Shown piece by piece: positions 50,868 through 59,782 of a stretch of DNA of 64,000 bases. The stretch covers positions 115,945 to 179,944 of the forward strand of contig JAHENC010000019.1 of assembly GCA_024643365.1 (NCBI GenBank), written 5' to 3'. The notes beneath the pieces are model-generated. The model was given only the letters and a program-made list of their open reading frames with translations. It made no database searches and was not told the origin of the DNA. Made by a program: the position numbers and the translations under genes. This stretch comes from Crocinitomicaceae bacterium. GTDB lineage: Bacteria; Bacteroidota; Bacteroidia; Flavobacteriales_D; Crocinitomicaceae. How positions within the stretch are numbered: position 1 is the first letter of the stretch; the number at the start of each line of letters is the position of its first letter.

Positions 50868-51966
50868 CAGACTCTTGTTTTAATGAACAGAGTTGCATAA
50901 GAGCTACTTCGATCAACAAGCGTTGATTTTTCGATGATTTATAGTCGACATCGGTTTTGCTTAGAATGCTCAAGCCTTTCATGATGCGCTGTGCTTCAAT
51001 TTCTTTCGATTGTTCAACAAATCGTTGGCGTACCGTTTCTGGAACTTCTAATAAATTGGATATTCGAACATCTTTACAAACCAATAAATTGCGTAAATGC
51101 TCTGCTAAACCAACAACGAAATGATGTCCATCAAAACCTTTTTCAAAAATATCATTCAAAATCAATAAGGTCGTCGAAATGTCTTCTTTCTCAGCTGCGT
51201 CCATAACTTTGAAGTAATACTCATAATCCAAGATATTTAGATTATCGAGTACGTCTTTATAGGTTAAGGTTGTTCCAGCAAAGGTGACGATTTGATCAAA
51301 AATAGATAGGGCATCTCTTAACGCTCCATCAGCTTTCATGGCAATTTGGTGAAGTGCTTCTGGGTCAGCAGAAACGCCTTCTTTTGTTGCGATTTGTGCC
51401 AAGTGATCAGCAATGTCCTTTACACGGATGCGACTGAAGTCAAAAATTTGACAACGAGAAAGAATCGTTGGGATGATTTTGTGTTTTTCCGTTGTAGCCA
51501 AGATAAAAATGGCGTGCTTTGGTGGCTCTTCGAGTGTCTTTAAAAATGCGTTAAAGGCACTATTCGATAACATGTGAACCTCATCGATGATGTATATTTT
51601 GTGCGTGCCAATTTGCGGTGCAATGCGTACTTGATCAATTAAACTGCGAATATCATCTACCGAGTTGTTTGATGCTGCATCTAGTTCATAGATGTTTAAT
51701 GAATTTCCAGTGTGGAAGGACAAACACGAATCACATTGATCACATGCTTCCATTTGCTCTGTTGGCTGAAAACAATTGATGGTCTTCGCTAGAATTCTGG
51801 CAGTAGTTGTCTTACCAACTCCTCTCGAACCACAAAACAAAAATGCTTGGGCTAAATGTCCACTTTTGATGGCATTCTTGAGTGTATTCGTAATCGAATG
51901 CTGTCCAACAACCGTGTCAAAGGTTTGTGGACGATATTTGCGGGCGGAAACGACAAAATCACTCAT
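50851..51966 (-). CDS. dnaX: DNA polymerase III subunit gamma/tau, zero-frame (gamma-like) product
   Basis: A 371-aa clamp-loader ATPase. It starts MSDFVVSARKYRPQTFDTVVGQ. Walker A is FCGSRGVGKTTTARIL (46-53 core). The zinc module has Cys65, Cys75, Cys78 and Cys81. Walker B is YIIDEVHML (126-131), and SRCQIFDF is the arginine-finger SRC motif (170-172). The collar domain runs to the end, which is a Lys/Glu tail SEKKKD at the A10 run. This product corresponds to E. coli gamma. The tau-type extension needs a frameshift (see 50246-50857). The promoter is TTG-N19-TATATTTG ending 4 nt before ATG. It leads menE, the J-domain gene and nth. Confidence 0.95.
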   Translation of the reverse strand: MSDFVVSARKYRPQTFDTVVGQHSITNTLKNAIKSGHLAQAFLFCGSRGVGKTTTARILAKTINCFQPTEQMEACDQCDSCLSFHTGNSLNIYELDAASNNSVDDIRSLIDQVRIAPQIGTHKIYIIDEVHMLSNSAFNAFLKTLEEPPKHAIFILATTEKHKIIPTILSRCQIFDFSRIRVKDIADHLAQIATKEGVSADPEALHQIAMKADGALRDALSIFDQIVTFAGTTLTYKDVLDNLNILDYEYYFKVMDAAEKEDISTTLLILNDIFEKGFDGHHFVVGLAEHLRNLLVCKDVRISNLLEVPETVRQRFVEQSKEIEAQRIMKGLSILSKTDVDYKSSKNQRLLIEVALMQLCSLKQESEKKKD

Positions 51967-51970
51967 GGAA

Positions 51971-52000
51971 CAAATATACCGTTTAAATTCTAATTGTCAA
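51971..52000 (-). promoter_or_regulatory. dnaX promoter
   Basis: On the minus strand TTG (52000-51998), 19 nt, TATATTTG (51978-51971), then 4 nt to the ATG. An exact consensus match, implying a leaderless transcript. Confidence 0.8.
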
Positions 52001-53562
52001 TGCTTGATGAGATGATATTGATACCGTTTTTCTGGGGAAATGATCAGTAATTGATAAGTTCCTGTAGGGATTGATTCAAAACGGAGCACAGACGATTCAA
52101 TTTTTCCATTTTGAATGGACTTGCCTTCTGTTGACATCAAATAAAAATCCGAACCGATGAACTGTTTAGGAATAGAAAGTTCAGTGCTAACGGGATTCGG
52201 AAAGACCGTGCGATCTGGCTCTGGTAAACTGATAATCTGATTTGTCGAATCATAGATTCCTCGTTTACTAAAATAGATTTTCAAACTTCCAGATCGGACA
52301 TCGCCCCAAATCACATTCAACGTATCGTTTTCGAGGATCACGTTCATAAAATCGTTTCCAGAATCTTCTAAAATGGGAAGGTGGTCAACAAGTTGGTCAC
52401 TTACGGAGAAATCGTTCAACCAGATAGAGGTGGTAGAATTCCGAACAGTACAGTAGATTTCGCTTGATACAGAATACCCAGATCCATTCGCATTTCTCCG
52501 GTCTCTCCAGCAAACGGCTAAATCTCCATTGGATGAATAATCAGCCCAAATTAAATCTTGAATCTTTCCATTTCCAATGGGATCTTGATTGATTCGCGCT
52601 GGAGCACTCCAAGAAACTCCGTTATTACTTGTTTCAATAAATACAATATCAGCTTCTCCAAAGTCATCGCTGAGAAAGAAATAACTCATTTGATTGGCAT
52701 TGTTCGGATGTGCTTTTAGCAATGGTCCTGCTTTCACCAATGTATTGCTCGTTCCGAATCCCTGTCCTTGATAGGCAACATCGTATGTGTATGTTTGTCC
52801 TTGATTATTTGACTGAACTCGAATCAATCTTGGAAGCAAACTTTGACTGGCAACATAACTAGGATAAAGCGCCGTAAATCGTCCGTCTGCTGTGACAACA
52901 GGTGAAGCCATTGGCTGCGGAATGATGGAGCCAGAAAGAAATCCGTTAGCATCTAATTGTTCTGATTGAAAGGATAGTCCGCCATCTGTGCAAATAGAAA
53001 TATAGGGATGATAGGGAGGTGTAATCATTGTCGGCTGATTAGCATTCATATTCGTGACGTAAATAGTCCCGGCATTTGGACCCGTCGTTTGATCAATCAC
53101 CATCCAAGGACGATCGATGCACACTTGATTAGGACATGAATTTATGTCAAGAACGATACTCGGATTTCCCCAGGTAGTACCACCGTCGATTGACTTACGC
53201 ACAAGAACTTTTCCTTCACTAAAGTTGATGTTATCGTAATCGATGTAACACATATACACGTTTCCTAAATGATCATAGGCAAGTGAAACATCCGCACTTG
53301 AAAAATTCGGAGATATGTGAGTTTGCCAAACAGGCGTTGACCATGAATTTCCCCCATTGTTAGATACAGAAGTTTTAATAACTACTTTATTATTGAACTG
53401 AAGTCCCATCCACGCGGCAACCAAATGCTGTGAATTCGTTGGATGCATCACGAGGTATGGTTCACCTTCAAAGTAGTTTCCTTCCGAAACGAGTTGGTTC
53501 TGTGCCTTACTTTGAAATCCAATGTAGTTGAATAGCAGGCAAATGAATAGAAATATCTTCAT
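51997..53562 (-). CDS. Sialidase-like (Asp-box) secreted protein with T9SS type A sorting domain
   Basis: A 521-aa exported protein with a signal peptide (IFLFICLLFNYIGFQSKAQ). A sialidase-type six-bladed propeller covers about 20-430, with Asp-box-like motifs SNNGGNSW, SIDGGTTW, CTDGGLSF and SNNGVSW. A conserved VCWRDRRNANGSG segment is also present. The tail (TVFPNPVSTELSIPKQF ... GTYQLLI) is a T9SS type A CTD. I do not see the full Arg triad and nucleophile set of true sialidases, so catalytic activity is not claimed. Its start is 4 nt after a TACCTTCG box. Confidence 0.83.
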   Translation of the reverse strand: MKIFLFICLLFNYIGFQSKAQNQLVSEGNYFEGEPYLVMHPTNSQHLVAAWMGLQFNNKVVIKTSVSNNGGNSWSTPVWQTHISPNFSSADVSLAYDHLGNVYMCYIDYDNINFSEGKVLVRKSIDGGTTWGNPSIVLDINSCPNQVCIDRPWMVIDQTTGPNAGTIYVTNMNANQPTMITPPYHPYISICTDGGLSFQSEQLDANGFLSGSIIPQPMASPVVTADGRFTALYPSYVASQSLLPRLIRVQSNNQGQTYTYDVAYQGQGFGTSNTLVKAGPLLKAHPNNANQMSYFFLSDDFGEADIVFIETSNNGVSWSAPARINQDPIGNGKIQDLIWADYSSNGDLAVCWRDRRNANGSGYSVSSEIYCTVRNSTTSIWLNDFSVSDQLVDHLPILEDSGNDFMNVILENDTLNVIWGDVRSGSLKIYFSKRGIYDSTNQIISLPEPDRTVFPNPVSTELSIPKQFIGSDFYLMSTEGKSIQNGKIESSVLRFESIPTGTYQLLIISPEKRYQYHLIKH

Positions 53563-53577
53563 GGTACGAAGGTAAAA

Positions 53578-53612
53578 AAAAACGCCATCCTCGTAAAGAA
53601 TGGCGTTTATTT
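53578..53612. terminator. Intrinsic terminator after the M16 operon
   Basis: Stem AAACGCCAT/ATGGCGTTT (53580-53588 with 53600-53608), flanked by an A-run and T-rich sequence. On the minus strand it follows the M16 gene ending at 53631. Confidence 0.75.
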
Positions 53613-53630
53613 TCGTGTTTTGGTTTCGTG

Positions 53631-55712
53631 TTATTCGAACACTTTCATGTCGATTTTTCCATTAACCGTAATGGATGTTACCGTTCCGGATAAGACCATT
53701 GGTCCTACAGATTGGGTAATCGAATGTGCGAATTTCATTCCGTTCACCTCTTTGAAATCACCGAAAGTAATGGTAGATTCCATCGTTTCCCCATCGCGTG
53801 TCATCACGTTGATGGTCTTTTCTTTCATGAACGTGGTTTTGTTAAAGTAATCGTAGGATTCGTTTTTCTCATCAACGGTTTTCAATACGTAGTATTCAAC
53901 ACCATTCATGTTCTCGATTCCCACTAACTCGTGAGTCAAACCGTTTTTTACATAGTTCATTTCTGGAATGATTCCGTTTGACTTCGCTTTGGAAGATAAT
54001 TCTTCTGCGGTTAATTCGGTTTTTCCTGTTTGCATATTGAAGGTAAATCCTGCTTTTCCATCGTAGAATGATTTTTGGAAAACCATTCCTTGACCTTCTA
54101 GTTTTTGACCCTCTGTAGTTGGAGCAACAAAAATCTCAGTCGATTTCAAGGCAAATGGAATTTGGTCTCCTTTCAACTCATAGATACGTTCGAAGTTTTT
54201 AATCGCTTTCAACTTTTTCGCAGCTGCTTTTTGAGATGTTGTTCCAGTTAAAGCAAAAACATAATTATCAATTAATTGAGCAGAAGTAATGTCGGCAGGT
54301 TTTGTATCCTTCATCACATTACCAAATGGATCTAATACTTCAATTTTGCCATCGGCATCGAAACGTTTCAATTTCTCAAAGACTTCTTCGTTACCTACAA
54401 CAATGATGTTGCAGTTTTTAGAAGTGAAATATTGTTGAGCCATTTGAAGTACATCTTCTTTAGAAACACTTTCTAAGCGTTGTAAATAGGTTTGGTAATA
54501 ATCCTTCGGAAGATTGTTTTTGATGATGTTTAAAGCAAAACGCGCAATGGTTTGTGGACGCTCCAATGAACGGGCAAATCCACCTGCCATGTTTGTTTTT
54601 GTTAGGTTCAACTCCTCATCTTTCACATATTCATTCGTGATTTTTTGGAACTCCAATAAAATTTGCTCAATCGCTGAATCTGTAACCGCATTTTGGAAAT
54701 TTCCTCCAGCTGACATCCATGAACCATCTTCAGTAATGTTCAAACTTGAGTAACAACCATACGTGTACGCTTTGTCCTCACGCAGATTTTGCATCAAACG
54801 CGTTCCAAATCCACCACCACCAAGAATTCCGTTTAGAACAGTTAATGGCAATTGATTTTTATCACCCGTTTTCATGTCAATTGGAAATGTCACGTAAACG
54901 ACAGACTGAACAGCACCTGGTTTTTTCACAAAAACAACGCGATTTCCTTTGGTATAACTTCCAGCATTCGGTTGCTCTGTAAAGACAGGTCCACCTGTCC
55001 ATTTACCAAAATAAGCGTTTACCATTGCTTCTGTTTGTTGACGATTGATGTCACCAACAACAACTAAGTAGCTTCCCGTTGGTGTGAAGTTTGCAGAATA
55101 AAATGAAACTACATCCTCTCGTGAGATATTGTTCAAAGTTTCCTCCGACATCACATCGCTAAATGGATGATTTGGGAAGTTGATTTTAACCGTAGCGTTT
55201 TGCGCCATGGTACCTGCATCGGATTTTGCAGACAATAAACTTGAAACATTTTGTTTTTTAATTCGGTCGAATTCCGATTGAGGGAAATTTGCATTGAGCA
55301 AAACATCAGACATTAAGCTTAATCCTTTGTCCATGTGCTTTGTTAAACAGGACAACGAAATAGATGATTTGTCCGCACCTAAAGAAGCGCCAATAAAATC
55401 AATTTCTTGATCTAATTGATCTTTCGTTCTGTTTTTCGTTCCAGACATAATTAAAGAACCTGCCATGTCTGCAAGACCAGCCTTGGATCCTTCTAAACGT
55501 GGATCAGAACCCATGTTTAAGTCAAATGAAACTCTTGGTAATTTGTGGTTTTCAGAAAGGATGACCGTAATGCCATTTGCTGTCGTGAAAACTTCAGAGT
55601 CTTTGATGTTGATTTTTTTTGCTTGCGTTGGAGCAGGCATAACCGAGCGATCTACCTGAGCTGTTGTCCAAGTACCTAACGCTAGAAAGCAAAGTGTGAA
55701 TATCTTTTTCAT
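53631..55712 (-). CDS. M16 family peptidase-like subunit without the zinc motif
   Basis: A 693-aa exported protein (signal peptide FTLCFLALGTWTTAQ). Two M16 repeats are present, but the position of HxxEH reads AGLADMAGSLIMSGT, so zinc binding is lost. The C-terminal-domain substrate motif is retained (GGGGFGTRLMQNLREDKAYTYG, with Arg and Tyr). About 180 extra residues at the end (GKAGFTFNMQTGKTELTAEEL...) are beta-rich. By analogy with mitochondrial processing peptidase alpha and bacterial M16 heterodimers it is the non-catalytic partner of the gene just upstream (11 nt gap). Confidence 0.88.
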   Translation of the reverse strand: MKKIFTLCFLALGTWTTAQVDRSVMPAPTQAKKINIKDSEVFTTANGITVILSENHKLPRVSFDLNMGSDPRLEGSKAGLADMAGSLIMSGTKNRTKDQLDQEIDFIGASLGADKSSISLSCLTKHMDKGLSLMSDVLLNANFPQSEFDRIKKQNVSSLLSAKSDAGTMAQNATVKINFPNHPFSDVMSEETLNNISREDVVSFYSANFTPTGSYLVVVGDINRQQTEAMVNAYFGKWTGGPVFTEQPNAGSYTKGNRVVFVKKPGAVQSVVYVTFPIDMKTGDKNQLPLTVLNGILGGGGFGTRLMQNLREDKAYTYGCYSSLNITEDGSWMSAGGNFQNAVTDSAIEQILLEFQKITNEYVKDEELNLTKTNMAGGFARSLERPQTIARFALNIIKNNLPKDYYQTYLQRLESVSKEDVLQMAQQYFTSKNCNIIVVGNEEVFEKLKRFDADGKIEVLDPFGNVMKDTKPADITSAQLIDNYVFALTGTTSQKAAAKKLKAIKNFERIYELKGDQIPFALKSTEIFVAPTTEGQKLEGQGMVFQKSFYDGKAGFTFNMQTGKTELTAEELSSKAKSNGIIPEMNYVKNGLTHELVGIENMNGVEYYVLKTVDEKNESYDYFNKTTFMKEKTINVMTRDGETMESTITFGDFKEVNGMKFAHSITQSVGPMVLSGTVTSITVNGKIDMKVFE

Positions 55713-55723
55713 GTTTCAGTCGA

Positions 55724-57196
55724 TTATTTTTCTTTTGGTAAGTAATGTAAGATGACACGTGCATCTTGCGTTAAGTATTTCAAGGCAACACGTTGAATAT
55801 CTTCACGGGTTACTTTCATGTAATTATCTAATAGCGTGTTAACACGATTTGCGTCACCGTAGTAAACAAAATTATCCGCTAGGTTTTCTGCAATTCCTGC
55901 AATAGATGAATTCGCAGAAACTAAATCGTTTTCGAATTTATTTCGTGCTTTTTGGAATTCTTCTTCGGAAATTAATTCCGTTTGCATTAAACGAATTTGC
56001 TCATCGAATTCTTTTTGAATATCGTCCAGGTTGACATCTTTTGCCGCGATGGCAGCCATGATACCAATTCCAGCATCTTCTAATCCGTAGTTGAAAGAAA
56101 ACGCATACTGTGCCATTTCTTTTTTCTCAACGATGACTTTGTTGATGCGGGAAGAACTTCCACCGGAAAGAACCTCGTTCAACATTTCCAATGCGTAGGT
56201 ATCTGGATTGGTTTGTTCAGGGAATTTATATCCCATAAAAATCGCAGGAAGTTGAATGTTGTCGTAAATTACTTCTTTCGTCACTCCTGTCAAGACAGTT
56301 TTGTCTTTCGTAGTTCGGTTGATGACAATTGGTTTTGCCAAGTAACTCGCAATCATTTTCTTTGCTTCTGGACTTGTTGAAGTCATGAAGTTTTTTGAAT
56401 CGAATTTACTTTTTGAAATACCATATCGTTTTTCGAAATCGGCATCAGACTGATTAATGAAGTCACGGTACAAGTTAATCGCTTGTCCTTTTGGAATGGA
56501 TGCAAAATACTTATCAATCCATGCTTTGGTTTGTGCGACATCCAAGTCTCCAGCGATAGATAATGTTGCATTGGAAGGAACGTAGTAATTTTTGTAAAAA
56601 TTTACGTAATCTTCTTCTTGTGCAGCATCAAGGTGATCCATGCTACCAATCGGTGCCCAATTGTATGGATGTGTGGTGAATACACGTTTAAACATTTCAG
56701 TAAAGAAAGATCCGTACGGTTGATTATCCACACGTTGTCTTTTTTCTTCTTTTACAACACTTCTTTGTGTTTCAATACCTTTGATGTCAACTTTTGCGTG
56801 AAGCATGCGTTCGCTTTCTAACCATAATCCAAGTTCTAATTGGTTGGAAGGAAGGATTTCGTAGTAATACGTGCGGTCCTGAGAAGTGTTGGCGTTCAAT
56901 GTCCCACCATTTTTCTCTACCAATTCACTATACTCTCCTCGTCCAATGTTTGCAGATCCTTCAAACAATAAATGCTCAAAGAAATGGGCAAATCCGGTTC
57001 GGTCGTTGTTTTCGTTTTTGGAGCCAACATGATACAAAACGGAAACCGCAATGATTGGTGTGGCGTGCTCTTCGTGAATGATTACATGTAAACCATTCGG
57101 TAAATCATAGGAGATGTAGTCAATTTTCTTTTGTCCAACACTTAGGAAGCTGAACGCAGAAAAACATCCGATTAATACTAACTTTTTCATTTTCAA
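55724..57196 (-). CDS. Active M16 zinc metallopeptidase subunit
   Basis: A 490-aa exported protein (signal peptide LVLIGCFSAFSFLSVGQ). The inverted zinc motif His71-x-x-Glu74-His75 (GFAHFFEHLLFEG) and the distal Glu151 in SVVKEEKRQR, exactly 76 residues on, give the HxxEHx76E signature. The C-terminal half has EVLSGGSSSRINKVIVEKKEMAQYAFSF. It cleaves peptides in the periplasm, presumably as a heterodimer with the zinc-less subunit encoded 11 nt downstream. Gene order (active then inactive) fits co-translation of a 1:1 complex. Confidence 0.93.
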   Translation of the reverse strand: MKMKKLVLIGCFSAFSFLSVGQKKIDYISYDLPNGLHVIIHEEHATPIIAVSVLYHVGSKNENNDRTGFAHFFEHLLFEGSANIGRGEYSELVEKNGGTLNANTSQDRTYYYEILPSNQLELGLWLESERMLHAKVDIKGIETQRSVVKEEKRQRVDNQPYGSFFTEMFKRVFTTHPYNWAPIGSMDHLDAAQEEDYVNFYKNYYVPSNATLSIAGDLDVAQTKAWIDKYFASIPKGQAINLYRDFINQSDADFEKRYGISKSKFDSKNFMTSTSPEAKKMIASYLAKPIVINRTTKDKTVLTGVTKEVIYDNIQLPAIFMGYKFPEQTNPDTYALEMLNEVLSGGSSSRINKVIVEKKEMAQYAFSFNYGLEDAGIGIMAAIAAKDVNLDDIQKEFDEQIRLMQTELISEEEFQKARNKFENDLVSANSSIAGIAENLADNFVYYGDANRVNTLLDNYMKVTREDIQRVALKYLTQDARVILHYLPKEK

Positions 57197-57298
57197 AATT
57201 TGGAATACGAATGTAGTTCAGAAATTTGATGTATGCTAAAAATACGCTTGGAATTTTTCTCTTTTGAAAAAAGGAGTCGAAATGGCCTAAAAATTGGT

Positions 57299-57306
57299 TA
57301 AATTTG
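57299..57306 (+). promoter_or_regulatory. -7 box of the hypothetical-propeller/NlpC operon
   Basis: TAAATTTG, then ACTC and the ATG at 57311. The 4-nt gap implies a leaderless message. No -33 TTG at normal distance. Confidence 0.5.
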
Positions 57307-57310
57307 ACTC

Positions 57311-58405
57311 ATGCGATTTTTACCTACAAAAATTTTCTTGGGATTTACTTTTCTCATTGCGTCAATTGTTCATGGACAACTGATTGTACCAACGATGGAC
57401 TTCAATAATTTTTTCGTGAATTTTCAAGATGGATTTTTTCGTCCAATTGAAATTCAACCCATTTTAAGTTACAAAGCTGGTGATGATGTGGTTGCGTATA
57501 TCGATACACGTGGAAATATGCGTATTTATGATGGAATCGAACGCAAGGATGTGACAGCATTGAATGTGGAATATCAAGTTTCAGATCACTTGGTGGGATA
57601 TAAAATCGCTAATGGACTCCGAATGTGGGATGCAGGTAAATACACTCCGTTAACGAATTTCGGTAGAGGTTTCATTGTGAAAGATAGCATCATCGTTTAT
57701 GAAGATACGCGTTACCAATCCTTGAATGTCTATTGGAACAAACAAATGCTGCCGTTGGTCACCATGACAAATGGACTGAGTATGCCTGCTGCAATCGGAG
57801 AAAATATTGCCGTTTACAAGGATAACAGCGATACGTATTTTTGCTTTTGGCAAGGAAAAACCTATGAAATTGCTACGTACAACGAAGAACTTGTAGAGTT
57901 TAACATTGGAACGGATGTTTTTTGTTTTAAAGATCCTTATACGCAGTCTTTCATGATGTTCGATAAAGGTGAGTTTTTGGAAATAGAATCTTCGCCTATC
58001 AAAAAGTATAAGTCGGGAAGAGGATTTATTGTCTACGAGGATTTGAATGGGAATTTGTGGATGTATAAAAACGGAGAGAAAATTGCCCTGTCAAATTTCT
58101 CAACTACGTTTTGGGATGTAAAAGATGACATGACTGTATGGAGTGAAAATAGTTACCTTTTTGCTTATACAAACAATGAGAAAATAGAAGTGGCAACTTA
58201 TTTTCCGGGAGAATACCTATTGAAGAACAACACCTTTGTTTTTCGCAATATCCTAGGTGGCGTGAGTGCTCTTGTCAACGGGAAAATACAGGAAATTACG
58301 AACATGCGCGATGCTGAATTTGAAATTTACGGAAATAAAGTTTTGGTGAAATTATTCAATAAAACATCGATTGTATTTTCTGAAGGGAAAATCTATACAA
58401 ACTAG
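57311..58405 (+). CDS. Secreted beta-propeller-like hypothetical protein
   Basis: A 364-aa exported protein with signal peptide (IFLGFTFLIASIVHGQ). The body consists of short repeating beta units with a hydrophobic-D/N pattern (AYIDTRGNMRIYDGIERKDV, VYEDTRYQSLNVYWNKQML, AVYKDNSDTYFCFWQGKTY, VYEDLNGNLWMYKNGEKI), about every 45-50 residues, which suggests a six- or seven-bladed propeller. No T9SS tail and no enzyme motif. Bacteroidota-specific hypothetical. It is followed after 2 nt by the NlpC/P60 gene, so a cell-envelope role is likely. Confidence 0.8.
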   Translation: MRFLPTKIFLGFTFLIASIVHGQLIVPTMDFNNFFVNFQDGFFRPIEIQPILSYKAGDDVVAYIDTRGNMRIYDGIERKDVTALNVEYQVSDHLVGYKIANGLRMWDAGKYTPLTNFGRGFIVKDSIIVYEDTRYQSLNVYWNKQMLPLVTMTNGLSMPAAIGENIAVYKDNSDTYFCFWQGKTYEIATYNEELVEFNIGTDVFCFKDPYTQSFMMFDKGEFLEIESSPIKKYKSGRGFIVYEDLNGNLWMYKNGEKIALSNFSTTFWDVKDDMTVWSENSYLFAYTNNEKIEVATYFPGEYLLKNNTFVFRNILGGVSALVNGKIQEITNMRDAEFEIYGNKVLVKLFNKTSIVFSEGKIYTN

Positions 58406-58407
58406 TC

Positions 58408-59292
58408 ATGAGACGCATTTTTGGCATTGTTTTACTCTTTTTGAGTACGCATCTTTTTGCTCAGAATCCAGCAATTGATCACCTGGAAATGTTATACGAT
58501 CAAGGGTATTACAAATTAGTCTATCGCAAAGCTGCACGACTATTAGATAAACCGGAATACGATTTTTCAAAACTCCCAGGTTATTATCGATCTATTTCAA
58601 CGCTGCAACTAGCGCAAGATGAACATTGGTACAAACGACATCAGTCGAATATTGAGGAGGCCTTGACACTGTTAGCAGAGTTGAGAACATCAGCGAAAGG
58701 ACAAATCATCATTAAAGCACATATTTCTGAGTTAAGTTTTTTAAAAAAGGACTTGGACTCATGGTTGGCTGTTGGAAAGCAAAGCTCTTCTTTCGATAAA
58801 GCAAAATTTCAAAAGTTTGTTAATCAGTTTTTCGCTGATTTACCCTTGATTGAAGTCGATGGGAACAAAGGCAATGTTTTTGTTTCGAATCGACCGGAAT
58901 TGAAAGAACGAAATGAACTGATTGACATCGCCAAAAAACAATTAGGGGTTCCCTATGTGTCAGCAGGAATGGATCCAAGTGGATTCGATTGCAGTGGGTT
59001 TACGAGTTTTGTTCTTCAACAGTATGGCGAAAATATTCCTAGACGAGCAGCAGATCAATTTGATGCCAGTGTTAAACTAAACGAGGACGAAGCTCAAATT
59101 GGTGATCTGGTTTTCTTCTCGAATGGGGGAGAGGTGAATCATGTAGGAATACTCATTAACGAAAAAGGACAAGCGAAAACGATGATTCACGCGAGTAGTT
59201 CAAAAGGTATTTCCATAGTCGAAATAGAAAATTCCACTTATTGGAAACCGCGAATTGTGGGATATGGAACCTTTATTGCTCCGAAGAAATAG
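58408..59292 (+). CDS. Secreted NlpC/P60 (C40) peptidoglycan hydrolase
   Basis: A 294-aa protein with signal peptide (GIVLLFLSTHLFAQ). A helical N-terminal domain (about 25-145) precedes the NlpC/P60 fold. The catalytic triad is visible: Cys195 in DPSGFDCSGFTSF, His245 in EVNHVGILI, His261 in MIHASSSKGI. Such enzymes cut gamma-D-Glu to DAP bonds in peptide stems. The context (2 nt after the propeller-like protein) suggests a pair. The last 20 bp overlap the convergent membrane gene. Confidence 0.92.
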   Translation: MRRIFGIVLLFLSTHLFAQNPAIDHLEMLYDQGYYKLVYRKAARLLDKPEYDFSKLPGYYRSISTLQLAQDEHWYKRHQSNIEEALTLLAELRTSAKGQIIIKAHISELSFLKKDLDSWLAVGKQSSSFDKAKFQKFVNQFFADLPLIEVDGNKGNVFVSNRPELKERNELIDIAKKQLGVPYVSAGMDPSGFDCSGFTSFVLQQYGENIPRRAADQFDASVKLNEDEAQIGDLVFFSNGGEVNHVGILINEKGQAKTMIHASSSKGISIVEIENSTYWKPRIVGYGTFIAPKK

Positions 59293-59782
59293 CTTTGCTA
59301 AAAAGTATTTGTCCAATAAACATTAGAAACAACACTTCCATTCCGCCGGCGCTCCAAACATTGGGGTAAATAAAGAAGGTAAGGGTACTTGGAATCAATA
59401 AGTAAAAAAGTATTCTCGCTCTTTTCTGAACCTGTACACTTCGAGTCAAGGTTAATTGCCATAAAGCCACATAAATGAAATAAAGTAGCGGTAAAAAGAT
59501 CAATTGAACATAGTCCAACAGTAGAGCCGGTTGATTGAAAAGTATCAAACAAACCAACCATTCAAAACCAACAAATGCCCAAGTGTAAAAGAGAAATGTA
59601 GTGGAAGATTTATCCTTGTGTACGTAATGGATGAGTCCAATCAATAAAGTCAGCGCACTTAAAATCGCGATTTGCACGTATGGAAAAAATTGCCATTCCA
59701 TCAATTGAATAGTACTGTACATTCCTCCAAACAAGGCAATGCCTAGCAAAGTAATGATTCCGTATTGTTTGAATTGATTCAT
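59273..59782 (-). CDS. Hypothetical multi-pass membrane protein
   Basis: A 169-aa protein. The start at MNQFKQYGIITLLG is chosen because it overlaps the agmatinase-family stop (TAATG). The frame extended upstream lies inside that gene and is Cys/Lys-rich. Five to six hydrophobic helices are predicted by eye (GIALFGGMYSTIQLM, VQIAILSALTLLIGLIHYV, YTWAFVGFEWLVCLILF, YVQLIFLPLLYFIYVALW, LFYLLIPSTLTFFIY). No family recognised. Last gene of the PRTase-murQ-agmatinase operon. Confidence 0.7.
   Translation of the reverse strand: MNQFKQYGIITLLGIALFGGMYSTIQLMEWQFFPYVQIAILSALTLLIGLIHYVHKDKSSTTFLFYTWAFVGFEWLVCLILFNQPALLLDYVQLIFLPLLYFIYVALWQLTLTRSVQVQKRARILFYLLIPSTLTFFIYPNVWSAGGMEVLFLMFIGQILFSKAISSEQ

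Noticed and set aside
50246..51966. dnaX as a pseudogene split by a frameshift
   Set aside because: Both frames keep intact family motifs, and the break lies exactly at a slippery A-run with a downstream hairpin and an essential gene. Sequencing error remains possible and is noted.
51997..53562. True sialidase activity
   Set aside because: Asp boxes are present but the complete catalytic Arg triad, Tyr and Glu set could not be identified; Asp boxes occur in many non-enzymes.
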